DNA of 64,000 nucleotides from Poa pratensis (taxonomy: Eukaryota > Streptophyta > Magnoliopsida > Poales > Poaceae), in assembly GCA_947311845.1 (NCBI GenBank), contig CAMZMU010000059.1, positions 36,152,063 through 36,216,062 on the forward strand, given 5' to 3'. Made by a program: the position numbers and the translations under genes. The notes under the pieces are model-generated. The model searched no databases, was not told where the DNA came from, and saw only the letters and a list, made by a program, of their open reading frames with translations. Of this stretch, positions 31,546 to 43,818 are shown piece by piece. Numbering within the stretch: the first letter of the stretch is position 1; each line of letters begins with the position of its first letter.

Positions 31546-32285
31546 GAAATAAATTCAAACCATACCAGGTACAACTTGCGAAACCCAATTTGACCCTTTG
31601 CATGGGAAAAGAATCTGATCATGGCTTCTGATACACAATACCAGGATCCTACCATCAGAAGATAACTTCAGATCAAAGCCGGAAGTTATACGTACCTAAA
31701 CGCAGAGAGAACAAAATCCAAATCCAGTCGCCGGAAATCTGGGGCGAGCAGCATTCATTCCCTGGGAAATGGCAGAATCGACATTCGTAGAAAGCTTTGA
31801 ACCGGGAAACAATGGAGAGAACCTAGAACTCGAACCTTCGTGTGGTCACCAAGAGATCGCAGGAAGCCAAGGATAGGTTCCTCCTGCCATTGTTGCTCGA
31901 TGGGCTCTCTCACTCTCTCCCCGTAGAAAGGGAAGGAGATGTTAAAATGGTATCCATGTGTTCCAGATGGAGTCAGTCAAGAGTGTGCTTGCATGTAGGG
32001 GAGTTCGTTTATTAGTGAGTACTCTTTGTTAGTACAAGGACCCTGTGCATGTGGTTGCATGTTGAGTTTTTGTCTCCCACGCGGGGAGAACGGGTTAATA
32101 GGTCGTGCGCATTGAGTTTCTCGTGGAATAAGGCGTGCTTATTTTCCGATGGAGCGGTTGCTCGGTACGCGCCCAACCCCTTTCCTTATGTTTCCCTCAC
32201 TCTCACGCCCGTTTGCTCATCTTCCTCTGTTGTGCTCACTGCAGCTGCTGCTGCTCCTCTGCTCCTGCACCTTTCTCTTATGCTC
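31546..32285. other. Intergenic stretch, no gene supported
   Basis: Mixed composition. The - strand of 31700-31950 looks like an untranslated gene leader but leads to no open frame. Confidence 0.35.
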
Positions 32286-32288
32286 CTA

Positions 32289-33998
32289 GGCCAACTCTAA
32301 CAGGGTGACCCAAACGGACACAAATTTTGTCCGCGTTTTATCCATTTAGGTCGTCAAACGGACAGTCATCCAGACCATGTCCACGCTTGCAGGCCATTGA
32401 ACCCAACACCGCGACCAGTTCTGTCCGCCCAACATCAGTTTTTTCCAAACATTACATTTAAAATAGACAACACAAAAGACCTAAAAACTCTAGGACTCCT
32501 CATCGTCGTCGTCCTCCGGTGGTGGCGGTGGAGTAGCATCGACTGCCCGTCGGGGCGGCGGAGATCCCGGCATGTTCGTCGGCGCTTCGGTCGGAGCCCA
32601 CGGTGGTGCAAACCACTTTGGATCTGCATCAACCAACCGCGGGATCTGCATCAACCAACCGCAACTCCCTTCGAGACCAAGGCTCCACGGGGTCCACGCC
32701 GGGGCTGGTTTCTCGGGCAGGGTTAGCGCCTCCTCCTGCACGGCCAATGTCTCCTCTTCTCGGTTCGCCATCGCTGCGCGTACTGATGAGTAGCGAACCG
32801 CGACGAGGCAAAATTATAGAGGGCCGCATGCAGTTTTGGAGTAGCCGGACCGTCGGCCTGATAAGAACGTCGACGATCTATCTCCCCGGCATTAAAACCT
32901 AGTGCTAAACTTAACTAAAGACAACTAAACTAAAAATAATATGCTAAGAAATTAACAACCACCACTGGAGCTTGGTTGCTCATGGCCGGCAAGGGGGAAG
33001 ATCAAGGAGGTCATGCGGCCTTGAGGAACGTCCAGTCGCAAGTCCGTTCGGCCACGGATTTGCTGGCTCTTCCTTTGTCACAACCGGGGCCAGCAACAGA
33101 CTAGATGTCTCCTTCTCCTGTCTTCACTCGTTGCTACGAAATATGTAGTGGTGCTAGCCTTCTAAGAAAATTGGCCGCACATAGACGGCGCCGTCGGCGA
33201 GGGTATGTCATCAATGTGAGTTGCCTGCTCAGGTCGCGTCAGCATCGTGCACACGTTTGCGACGGAGAGCGCGTGCCGTGGACCTGGCTGCGCGGGCAGC
33301 TTGCTCCGTCTCGGGCTTCCCTGCCACGGTCGAGCTGTGCAGGCAAAGGCCATGAATCTGGATGCCCTCTAGGCGTTCAGTTCCATGAAGGCCGCCCACA
33401 CTGCTTCCATGATAGAGCTGTCCTCATCGCCGGGGGCTTCCTCCGGCCCACCGGTGGGCGCAGGCGCGGTAACCCCCGTGACCCTTGCGGCATACGCTTC
33501 CTCCTCAGCGTCGAACACGTCGTTGTAGGCTTCCTCCAGCGTCCTCCTTGCTTGATCCGACAGCTGTGGCCAAGACGGCCCACGCCGGACTTATCACCAT
33601 GCGGGGAGAGAAGCTGCCGCGATGGCGTCCGGCCGCGCTCGCTCGACCTGGTCGACGAGATGTTGCGGCGGTGGCGGTGGATCCATTCAGGCGCTTCGTT
33701 CTACGAGGGGAGGTGGTGACCGCCGTGGCTAGAAGAGGGAGGCCGGAGCTAAGGTTTGTGCTATAGGGTTTGCCCTGCCTGCGCCCATTTAAACAGCTCT
33801 ACGGGGCGGACGCATGAGCTGTCCGCGCGTGTCTAGGGCCGACACAAACCTGGCCTAAATTTGGGCAGAGAATGGGTCGCCGTGGACAAAAAAACAGACA
33901 ACGGTCCGTTTGGGTCGCTACGTTGGGACTTAGTTTTTGGCCGCACGGATAGAAATGGACGCGCGTGGACTCAGTGGGTCGTTCTATTGGAGTTGCCC
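32289..33998. mobile_element. Harbinger-like DNA element, 1.7 kb
   Basis: Left end GGCCAACTCTAACAGGG and right end (reverse complement GGGCAACTCCAATAGAA) are inverted repeats, each followed by GACCCA. CTA precedes the left end and TTA follows the right, a three-base duplication with one change. Subterminal AAACGGACA / ACGGACAGTC words are typical of this Triticeae group, from memory. It holds - strand coding pieces but no visible transposase. Confidence 0.68.
32490..33735 (-). pseudogene. Broken transposon-borne gene with an acidic end
   Basis: From about 33690 on the - strand the frame opens MDPPPPPQHLVDQVERARPD, shifts, and continues LEEAYNDVFDAEEEAYAARV and SSIMEAVWAAFMELNA to TAG near 33370. 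A separate frame at 32771-32490 (93 codons) starts MANREEETLAVQEEALTLP and ends PPPPPEDDDDEES. Whether these are one gene is unclear. No transposase or known domain is seen. Like the gene in the 4369 element it has a Pro/acidic end. Confidence 0.45.
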
Positions 33999-34001
33999 TT
34001 A

Positions 34002-34560
34002 GCCCAGCATTGTCTTCTATCCGTAAAATAAGGCTCTTATTTCTACATCTTTTTTTGGTTAACTCGTTTTTTCTGGCTGTGTGTTCTATATGCACATGGA
34101 AAACATGTTCATTTGCACCGTTTTATCTCCGATTTTGAATATCTTAATCGTAAATTTGTAGTATTGTATTCTCTTCGGTGGAACTGTCATAAACCCTAAA
34201 TTATGAACATGCTAAAAATAACAATGAATAGGACTATGGACTATACTGCATGGTGGCGCAAGTGCGACGGCTGCTGGACATCATTGTTGCATGCACTCCC
34301 CTTCAGCCCTCCATCGCCACCTCCTCCTCCTCCATCCTCGAAAAACACTGGGTCGTCAAGGAGGCAAGAAGCCCTCCAACTCTAGCTACAAGCCAGCCAC
34401 AGGCATGCAACCTGCCGAAGGAGCCGGCTGCAAAGACGCCAAGATAGGCCCACGGCCTCGGTGGAGATGAACAGTGCGGAGGTGCCTGCCCACGTGCAAA
34501 TTCTATATATCGCTCATTAGCGGCGTGTTTCGAACGCGCCGACTGAAGCATCTATTTATT
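34002..34560. other. Intergenic stretch, no gene supported
   Basis: Short open frames only. A GC-rich border near 34510-34540 precedes the AT-rich field. Confidence 0.35.
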
Positions 34561-34930
34561 GGACTGGCCTATTTAGTTTTGGCGTTTTCCTTTGTTTTCA
34601 TTTTCTGTTTCATATCCATTTATTTTATTTTATTTTGAAGATTGTTAAGAATTTTGATTTTTTTTAGATTTTAAAAAATGTTTGGATTTGAAAATTGACA
34701 AAAATTTAAATATTTTTCATACTTAAAAAAGTTAAGATTTTGAAAACTTTTTGAATTTTTTTAAAACTTAAATTTGTTCAGATTTGAAAATTGTTTAAAT
34801 TTGAAAAACATTCAAAATTTGAAAAAATGTTCAAAATCAAATTTGTTCAAATTTTAAAAATGTTCAAATTATGTAAACTTTCAGTTTAAAATTTGTTCAA
34901 ATTTAAAAATATTCAGATTAATTTGCTAGT
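34561..34930. repeat. AT-rich field of degenerate TTTGAAAA / TTCAAATTTG repeats
   Basis: The words TTTGAAAATT, AAATTTGTTCA and TTTGAAAAA return many times without a fixed period. It resembles the field at 25780-26300. Confidence 0.5.
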
Positions 34931-35009
34931 ACAAACAGCTAAAATATTTATTCTCGCGCCGGACCGTACTACTGAGAGAAACAATACGACCAGTGCACTA
35001 ACAACCAAG

Positions 35010-35845
35010 CACGCACGCGACATTGCTGACCGTCCTATGGAATCCAGATGCGATCCTGGCCGTCCATTTGCTAGCGATCCCTTGTCGGCCGGTCGTTTTC
35101 TACCCGCATGGACCTGCTCCGTGTCACTGCCGGTGGCCCCAGTTTTTTAGGGACCCGCATGTCAGCGTGTGGGGTGGATCGTTCCCACGTGAGTGTACTG
35201 TGCGGCCATCGGGGCGCGGTGGCAGGGGCCGTAATTCGGTCAAGCCCCTATGGGCAAAATTGTCATTTCACGTCCAGATCGTGGCGACAGGACGGCGGCC
35301 GTACGGGCGTGGCGACCTGGGAGGCGACGCCGGGTACGGGAGCTACAGGCGGCGGTTGCCTCTGCCCCTGCCCTCCCTGCCCACGCTGCCCGCCGGCCCA
35401 ACCCATCTGCTCCTCGCGTCCTCGCTGCTGAACCCTAGATCATTTCTCGATCTAGGGTTTCAGCCAGCAGGGCCATCCAGCGTGCCGGCGCCGGCATGTT
35501 CGGGCCGTCGGACGCCAGCGACGCTTCTTCTCCACGCGACGCAAGGACGGAGACGACGCACCCTCCCGCTCCCGTGCCTCCTCCTCCTCCCTGCCGCCGC
35601 ATCAGGCCTCTCACGTCCTCCCACCTTCGTCCCCGGTGCTCGATCTTCAGCCACAACCGTAGCCACGAGGAGAACCACGCAGGGGAGCGCCTTTATCTCC
35701 GACGCTTGATCCGCAGCCACAACCACGAGGAGGACCACGTGGGGGAGCTCCAGCGTTCTCTTCGCCCAGCCGTCCGCCTCCCCGTTGCCAGCGAGCTCCT
35801 CCACCGCCGAGCACCCTCATCCGCGTCTCCATGCGCAGATCGAAG
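35010..35845 (+). other. GC-rich island, possible first exon of an unidentified transcript
   Basis: A CpG-rich block after AT-rich DNA holds long but unrecognised frames (35023-35709 and 35496-35894 on +). A short inexact repeat (AGCCACAACC...ACGAGGAG) occurs near 35650 and 35710. A possible donor GAAG|GTACGC follows at 35844. The shape is that of a promoter plus 5' leader. No protein family is recognised, so I make no CDS call. Confidence 0.35.
35431..35459. promoter_or_regulatory. Perfect 11-base palindrome containing telo-box-like AACCCTA
   Basis: AACCCTAGATC, seven bases (ATTTCTC), then GATCTAGGGTT. AACCCTA is the core of the plant telo box, common in promoters of translation-related genes. 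Its place in the GC-rich island suggests a regulatory site or an RNA hairpin, but this is inference. Confidence 0.35.
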
Positions 35846-38590
35846 GTACGCATTTGTACCTTTTCTCTCCCTCGCTCTCCCATCTCTTATTTGAGGAACG
35901 CCACGGCAAGATACTCACATTTTTCTTTGTTTTCCTGTGTTTGCGTTGGATCTGCCCATAGGTTGGATTTGGCTGGTTGAGGTTCAACGTTTTCTTCTTT
36001 TCTACACAGTTGACGTTGTGATCTGCTCTTGGGTTGGATCCGGTGCTTCATAGGAAGTGCTGGTTTGAGGTACGTGCAAGAAAGGAGTTCTTTTTGTTTT
36101 CTTATCGATTGTCTATGCAGAGAGGTAAATATGTGCAGTTCATAGGTTCTTTAGGTTCTCCAACTAATTTTGGTATTGGTGTACTTGCTGTCCATGCGTA
36201 TACATTTTGCTTGCTTAGAGATGGCCAGTAGTCTGATTAGAACATGAAGTCTTGCTTGCTTATTTTCCTTGGTGATGTTTTCCTATGCCTCCAGTAGCAC
36301 TTGATGTTTTGCTTGCTGATGAAGGATGCTAGGATGTATTGGTTATGTGTTTTGTTCAGCTGATTAGAGTTTCATATTATTTGCTGGTCATTGGTGCAGT
36401 TTTAGCCAGTTCCAACTTACTGGAGTGTACTTTCTTATACGGCTTACACCCATTTTCCCCTTTTGTAGGTTCCAAAAGAGTCCCTTGGTTTTTGTTGTTT
36501 GTCTGTTCGGTGTGAGAGTTGTCACTGGTCAGCAGGTGAGTACTCTGTATACATGTCTTCTCTATCCTATTGTTGATTTTCTATATGTTTGCCTAATGAT
36601 GTCTTTTGCTAGGAAAGAGTTTCAGACGCTGCTGTTACAAGTTATCCAATGCATTATGTTAGGTATCCTCTTCCATTTTTTTAATTTTCAGTGCCTTAAT
36701 TTCTATGCAAGTGTGAATCTGTATTTCTTTCTATTTGCGTTTATATGCATATTGTTTTCCATGTGTCCGTCTGACGGGCTATGATGTTTCGAGTGCCTAA
36801 TGATATTTCTTGCCTGTCGACAAGGGTTTAGGGTATCATGGCGTTACACAAAGAGAGGAGGTTTCACAGTACAATTGATCATTGTAATTGTAACGTATGT
36901 AATATAGCATATACCTTCTCCCATTTTGAAAGTTGGTAGTTTAAAAGTATCAATATGTTTTCGGTTGCTTTTCTGATTTAGGCAACACACATATAATTTA
37001 GCCCTCTTTCCAGATTGAAAATAGAAATGTAGCTCTAAACGTGAAACTTCCACATATCATTTCGAAAAATAGTTCTTTCAAGTGTATTTAAGTGTTATTT
37101 TCCTTGTTTTCAAGGATAGTGAAGATGGTAAACTCATTATACTTTTAATATGGTTACTGAAAAGTTATGTCTTTTTTTATAGGTTCAAATACTTGATTAT
37201 GTTTTTGATTACTTCTCTGGTTTATTATGGCTTATTTTCACAGTGAAAATATCTAATACTTTCTTTTAAAGTAATTGTCTTATAATTCTTTCCACTTGGG
37301 AGTTGGACATGATTTGTGGGTATGGGAATCAGGCGACCAAGATGCCTTTGTTAACTTACCATGGATGCTATGATTAGTCATAAGCATAATAGCATATACA
37401 TGCTTACTGAGTATTTACGCATTTGTTTATGGGAGAGCTCTCTGTGTTTGATGTCACCACCTGTTTTGTTTCCTTTTCGCCTGGAGGATTATGTACTCCT
37501 GTTTATTAGTCTATTTTGGTGACGAAACTGCTTCAATGCTTGCTTTTCCAAAAAAAAAAACTATGTTTCTGATAAAACGCAAGGTTCTAATATGGACATA
37601 GTTTGTCTTCCTAGACGATATTATGCCTTATTCCTCTGACTAAATATAAAACTATGCAGGTCCTTTTCTCTCTGTTTAAAAAAATACGCAGATAGTGTAG
37701 TCATTATATGTTTGGTTTTGTAGCAACTATATCTGGAAAATTCAACTAGACGTATCATATTGACATGTTCAGCTTTTTACTGGTTCCGTCTACGGTTGGG
37801 GTTGTGCTATGTCCACTACATTGTTCAGCGGATCTTGCATGTGGTTTCTGTTATTTCACATTTCCATGCCTTCTTATTAGTGACCGCTCAATGGTTTGCC
37901 TGCTGGTTCATTAGCTAGTTGCAGTTCTTATTTTCCCTTGCTTATGACATCATTTGTTCATATATGCAGATGCCGATCAGCATGCTCGCTGAGCTCAACA
38001 TTGGCAGCAACTGCTTAATGTTTTTGTGTATGTGCTAAGATTGTGGGTGAGGCACTGATGATGGACCTATAAACATACATGAATGCTGCTGCTATATGCA
38101 CAGGTAATGTATTTCTCACAATAATTTTACATCATTGTAGTGCACTTGTGGCTTGACATCCTCCACGTGCTCTTTGTGACCATGTCTTTCCGTGTCTAGG
38201 GTAACCACATATAATATTTGAAGAAGGAAAAGTCAATGAGATCAGGAAATTCATGGTATATCGAAGAAAGAACAGGTTTAGGCCAGTTAAGCTTGCTGGT
38301 TTATTAAATTTTGTCGTTACACATCTGTTGAAGAAAGGTTTGCTGTGGAGCAGGAATTCTCCTTATGCACTTTTTCTTCGACTTCCATTGCTTGAAAACC
38401 ATTGCACCGTCACTTGGCAAGATATTGCGCTACTCAAGGACACCTCTCTCTGCATTGAATTTATTCGAAACTATTTGGTTGTCTATATAATCATTTTTCC
38501 TTCTGACCAAGAGAGTTGGTCGAGTTGTTTAATTTACAGGGGTATCTTTCCTATGCGCTTATGATGGTGTGTATGGGCCTAGCTTCTTAT
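35846..38590. other. AT-rich stretch, perhaps intronic or transcript 3' part
   Basis: No coding exon I can support. Several donor- and acceptor-like sites occur (for example GAG|GTACGTGC near 36069), as expected in a spliced non-coding transcript or just by chance. Confidence 0.35.
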
Positions 38591-40480
38591 CACTTTCCTG
38601 GTCTATCACAATACAAATGTTTGAATATTCATTATGATATATGCAGGGAGGTCACTCACTTTTTAATTGATACACATAATTTAGCTAAGAATCTTCTACT
38701 GAATAAAAAGCTAGGTAACTATGAATCATGTGACTTGAAAGAATTGTTCAGTGAACTTCTATATAATCGGTTGGTTACTTGTGCGGCGCTTTATTGTTCT
38801 ATAACTTGCATTTGAGTGTGGGGCCTATCATTGCCTTGCGCAGATGGATCTATCTTACACTTAAATTAATTAGTTCGCTTGATATAATAGATTATTTGAG
38901 ACTAGAGGCTCAAGATGAGCCCGGTTTTAACTTAATAAAACCACCTCCACACAAACAGAGTTCGTACACGCCGAGGACCGGCAACAGAGCTCGCAGGCTC
39001 GAAATAAAAGCGCAAACACGTAGCTCAAGGGCAGTACAACACAAGCTACTGACAGCATATGGTGGAACGGTGCCCCACAAGGCTCAACTCCAACACACAC
39101 GACACCTAGATAGGGGATACAAGCAGGGAGGAAGAGAGGCCTCATGACGGCACCTCTCGAACCTGAGTGTAGAGAAGACGTATCCTGCTAATCGTCAACT
39201 CCATGGCCTCTCGATCCTGTCGCTTAGCCACTGGCTTCCATACTTGTAAATACATCGAAAGTTTGTAAAGGCCGTCAGCCGGCTGAGCAGGGAAAATTCC
39301 CTCAATGGTGAACTCATTCCGGGTAGTCCAGATAGACCAAACTAGCGCCGCACAGCAAGTCCATAGGACTCTCTTGGTTTGGCCTACATAGGTGCGCAAA
39401 CCCCGATAAACGTCCGCAAAACAGGTCGGGTTCCGAGTGCATTGGAGCAGTTCACGATCTGCACTCCACATGAACTTGGCCAAAGGACAAGTGAAGAAGA
39501 TGTGGTTAGTGTCCTCAAACTCCCCACATAAGGCACAGCACCCATTGGAAGGGCCGTGTCGATGACGAATGTTGTCATTGGACGGCAGCCGCTTCCGAAT
39601 AAGTTGCCACAGGAACACCTTAATCTTTTGTGGTACTGCCACCCTCCAGATCTCGCAGAAGTGTCTACGAGGTGTTCCTTCACAGAGCTTACGATAAAGT
39701 GAGCGGACCGTGAACCTTACCGAAGGTTCAAGGGCCCATATTATCCGATCCGGATCCTGAGATGGGTGAGTGGATTCAAGGATCCTCAGCACGTTAGCCC
39801 ATTGAGCGTGCTCCGTTAGGCCGAAGGCGCGCCTACACGGGATAATCCAATCACCCTGGCTAAAAGCCTGCGCCACCGTCATCTCGGGATCAACCACAAC
39901 GGAGAAGATCTTTGGGAAGCTGTCCTTAAGCACTCCCGGGCCACTCCACCAATCCAGCCAAAGCCTAGTGGAGGTTCAATTGCCGATAATGTGTTTGGCC
40001 CCCAAGCGAAACACATCTTTAACTTTCTGGATGGCCTTCCAGAATTGAGAGCCATGGGTGTGACTGCCCACTAACAGATCCTTACCCCTCAGGTATTTAT
40101 TGCGGAGGATGTCAGCCCATAGGCCTTGCTCACCCGCATATAATTTCCAAATCCATTTGGCCATAAGACATCTGTTCATGATTTTAGTATCCATGATGCC
40201 TAAACCCCCCAAGGCCTTGGGCATAATAATAGATTATTTGATGACTCACTTTGCTGGTCTATCACAATACAAATGTTTGAATATTCATTATGATATATGC
40301 AGGGAGGTCGCTCACTTTTTAATTGATACACATAATTTATCTAAGAATCTTCTGCTGAATAAAAAGCTAGGTAACTATGAATCACGTGACTTGAAAGAAT
40401 TGTTCATTGAACTTCTATAATTGCTTGGTTACTTGTGCGGCGCTTTATTGTTCTATAACTTGCATTTGAGTGTGGGGCCA
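38591..40480. repeat. 230 bp direct duplication, copies split by a LINE
   Basis: Bases 38591-38822 recur at 40248-40480 with few changes (shared start CTGGTCTATCACAATACAAA, shared end TTGCATTTGAGTGTGGGG). Without the LINE insert the copies would lie about 310 bp apart. The repeated unit shows no protein domain. Confidence 0.85.
38900..40225 (-). mobile_element. 5'-truncated LINE with 16-bp target duplication
   Basis: ATAATAGATTATTTGA is at 38884-38899 and 40226-40241. On the - strand the element starts KALGGLGIMDTKIMNRCLMA and runs through FWKAIQKVKDVFRLG. After a frame change at about 39970 it has an open frame of 263 codons (39933-39142) with the zf-RVT part (FTVRSLYRKLCEG, CCALCGEFEDTNHIFFTCPL) and an end near VREVPS. 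The 3' UTR follows. No long poly(A) is seen. Confidence 0.85.
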
Positions 40481-41763
40481 TCACTTCTGTCACATGACCG
40501 TCATGAAGCTCCATGTTTAGCAATAACGAAACCTTTTATGCATGTTGTTTTATTTACCAAAGTATAATGTTGTAATCAATCGTGTATGTATGCAGGCTTG
40601 CTAACCTGTGTTATCTGATATCATATACTTAAGGTGCAGATTTTGGAGAAGTTAATCAGTCATGTCATTTCTAAGAAGGTGTGAGCTATTGTTGCTTCCT
40701 TAAATGTTCATATATTTTATCATAGCATTGATGTTGAAAAGTCTTGATGGAGGTTATGTAATGATACAACTTTGAAATAAGTGAAGCTAGATTTGTGATG
40801 CTTTAGTTTTTTACTTAAAGTGTGCTTCTTGGTGCCCATTCATGTTCTCTTCCAAGTAGGGCTATTATAACATAAGGGCAAAGGTTGTGAATTTGATTTG
40901 TCTGTTAGAAAACACTAGAAGAATTTCCCTCGGCAAAAATAAAATATCAGAAATTTATTGTCAGCCTAGGATGTATTTATATGTTTTCCAGAAGACTACT
41001 TCGTATTTGTTTCCTACTAGGCATTCCATTTCAGTACATAGCAGCTACCAGCAATAAGCTAGCCCTACTAATGCCAAACCAACTAAATTTTCTTATCGAG
41101 TATTAACCACCACGCCGAGAGCTTGCCTTTTATCCATCAGAAATCACTTCTATTGTATGTTTGTTATTCTCTCCTGCATTTTTTAAGATGCCAACTAATT
41201 TTACCTTTATGCGTTCTTGCTATTTAATTTGTTTTCTAAAGTCAGTGGATGGTTATTTGCCCTACTGAATATTAGAGTTGTATATGCATGTCATGTCAGC
41301 CTTCCCAGATTAGATCAGTGGACTTGCTTGCTGCTATGTTGATTGCATAAATGGATGATAATAAGCTATTCGGCAAGTTGCATCACCCCATCATTTGGCC
41401 TTTCTGGAGCTTGAGTTGCAATTTTTATTAACCAAATAAGTGGTCCTGCACCTGCACAAGTTATCCTTTACGAAAATCTGCATCTCGACATTTTGTGGCT
41501 ATGTTGTTAAATGTCTCTCTCTTAACGGTTTTTGAGACCAAATATGTCTATCTCATGAAACTCATTAGGTGTTTGAGATCATGTTATCACTACCCAGATT
41601 AGATCAGTGGATTGATCAAAACTTATGTAATTAGAACAGCTTCCATGTGGGCGCACATTCTATTGTGTATTTTGGTGGTATTTTTGTTCAGTACAGGTTG
41701 CCACTGAGCTGCAGCTCCTGCATCTATGTCACATGGAGCCTAAGCCTAGCTGCATCTATCCCA
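40481..41763. other. AT-rich stretch before the Athila-like element
   Basis: No gene or element supported. Ends in ATCTATCCCATCCGC, which is similar to a sequence at 50236-50253 on the other side of the retrotransposon. Confidence 0.4.
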
Positions 41764-41768
41764 TCCGC

Positions 41769-43291
41769 TGATGCATGTAAAATGCATACATGAACTTTGC
41801 ATTATATTACTTATATTCCAATCATATTTGCATCATATAAGGGTTATATCAATGTTTTATAATGATTTTGGGAATATTTCATGATTTTCCTATTTTTATG
41901 GAATTAACCCTGCGTAAGCAGAAAACCCTATTTTCCATATTTTATTGTTTCAGATACCCAAACGACGTCCAAATGACCTGGAAATTTACGAGCATCGGTT
42001 TTTGGAAGGAAGAACACTTGGGAGCGAAGGAAGAAAACAAGCGGAGGCCCGAGGCCCAAAAGAGAGTGGCCCACGCGGCCAAGGAATCTGGCCGCGTGGG
42101 ACCCACCATCTGGAGCCTCGAGGCTCCGTTGCCGTCGATCTTTTCGCCCACGACTCCGTCTTGACCTAAAACCGACTATAAAAATAGTCCCCGACGCCCT
42201 TCGGAAAGGAGCGCCGCCGAAACACAGAAACCACGAAACAGAGACCTGGAGCTGCAGATTGGAGGGGGAAAACTCCGGCGGGGCGCTGCCGGGGTGGTCT
42301 CCATCTTCTCCAACGACTTCTCCACCGTCTTCATGATGAAGGGGGAGTAGTCCTCCCCCTGGACCTTGGGTTTGTGGTGGTAACTTGATCTAATCTCTCT
42401 ATGTATGATCATTGTTGGAGTCCATATGATGTGCCTTGCATAAGTATGGATCTATCTATGTAATTCTTATGGTGGATATTGTGGTATGAGATGATTTGCT
42501 ATACATTTACCGTTGTGTTGGAGCTTTTATGATTTGTCATACTTTGGAGATATTCTATGATGCATGTGATGGTTTGATTTATGCATAATGCCTTGTTTAT
42601 CCTTGTCATGAGGTGATTGACACCACCAAGTGTAGATAGATGAGAGAGATGTGGTCACACACACGAAATATGAATCATTGCACTAGTGTTTAGAATATTG
42701 TCCATTAAGAAGTATGATGTATGTAGGTACGGGATGGCCGATGTAACACGACATATGTATTGAGTGACATGTGAAATACAGCCCAACATCTTTTATCTGG
42801 GGGTAAAAAGGAAGAGTATGATGTGGGAGTGACAGCAACCACGCTAGCCTTACGAGGGTGACTTAGCAATACAAATGAGTACTTCTTTCTACTATGTGTT
42901 TTAGGACAAATAGCCGTCATAAAAGCTACCATTAAAACATGACAATTGTGTGTACTTTATCTATAACATGATAATCACTGTAGATGAGAGAGAGAGGATT
43001 AAGTGAACCCATGAACCCATGTCCATTGTTCCTATAAGAGAAAAACCTTTATCTTGTCCTCTTGCATTGAAGAGGATTGGGACACTTTTACATTCTTGTT
43101 TTGTTACATTAAACATCCATCCATTAAATCAACCATCTTTTTCTTTAAACTTGTTTAGTGCATAATCAACTAAAACTTGTGACACTTTAGTTGTAGGGAA
43201 TAGATAACTTTTCCTTCTTACTCCTGCGGATCGATACCCTACTTCCACATTGAGAGGTGCTACAGTGATCCCCTGCTCTTGGGGGTTATCA
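41769..43291 (+). repeat. 5' LTR of the Athila-like element
   Basis: 1523 bp, TG...CA ends. A likely promoter TATA box, CTATAAAAATAG, lies at about 42175-42186. Confidence 0.93.
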
Positions 43292-43301
43292 AGTACTTTT
43301 C

Positions 43302-43319
43302 TAGCGCCGTTGCCGGGGA
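43302..43319 (+). other. tRNA-Asp type primer binding site
   Basis: TAGCGCCGTTGCCGGGGA, ten bases after the LTR. One base differs from the standard TGGCGCCGTTGCCGGGGA. Confidence 0.8.
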
Positions 43320-43410
43320 GCGTAGCGCTTAAGTTTCTATTCTTGTGTGCACTAAACTTTAAATTTATTTTTGTTATATCTTGCAATCATTTAAGCTTGG
43401 GGAGGATACT

Positions 43411-43818
43411 ATGTCTCCCATTTACGACTATTACAATGATGATTATGAATGTTTTACTCCCACTATTACTAAGAAGGATTTTACTTATGTGGAGAGTACT
43501 AATACTTTTATGCTTGAAGCTCATGAGAGACATGCTTTATGTGATAGTTATATTGTTGAATTTATTCATGATGCTACTGAAAGTTATTATGAGGGAGGAA
43601 AATATGGTTCTAAACATTTCAACATTATTACGTTTACTCTCTTTAAGTTGAAAGTCTTGAAATTGCTCTTGTTGTATCTTCCTATGCTACTTGCTTTGTG
43701 TTTCAATGATTTATTTTCTTACAAGATCCCAATGCATAGGAAGTGGGTTAGACTCAAATATGTTTCATATTTTTCCCTTGATGCTCTTCTTTGCGTTTCA
43801 ATTCTTATTCCTATGTGA
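43411..43818 (+). CDS. Short ORF of the Athila-like element, unknown function
   Basis: 135 residues from ATG 43411 (MSPIYDYYNDDYECFTP). The first half is acidic and aromatic (ESTNTFMLEAHERHALCDSY). The second half is hydrophobic (LLLLYLPMLLALCF). I recall similar frames in Sabrina-type Triticeae elements. No gag or enzyme motif is visible. It lies where gag would start. Confidence 0.55.
   Translation: MSPIYDYYNDDYECFTPTITKKDFTYVESTNTFMLEAHERHALCDSYIVEFIHDATESYYEGGKYGSKHFNIITFTLFKLKVLKLLLLYLPMLLALCFNDLFSYKIPMHRKWVRLKYVSYFSLDALLCVSILIPM

Noticed and set aside
35023..35709. 228-codon + frame and overlapping frames in the GC-rich island
   Set aside because: Low-complexity Pro/Arg/Ser content in several frames at once. 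No conserved motif, so not called as a gene.
41942..42169. Frames in the 5' LTR and again at 48673-48900
   Set aside because: They repeat because the LTR repeats; both strands are open in places and there is no known LTR protein.
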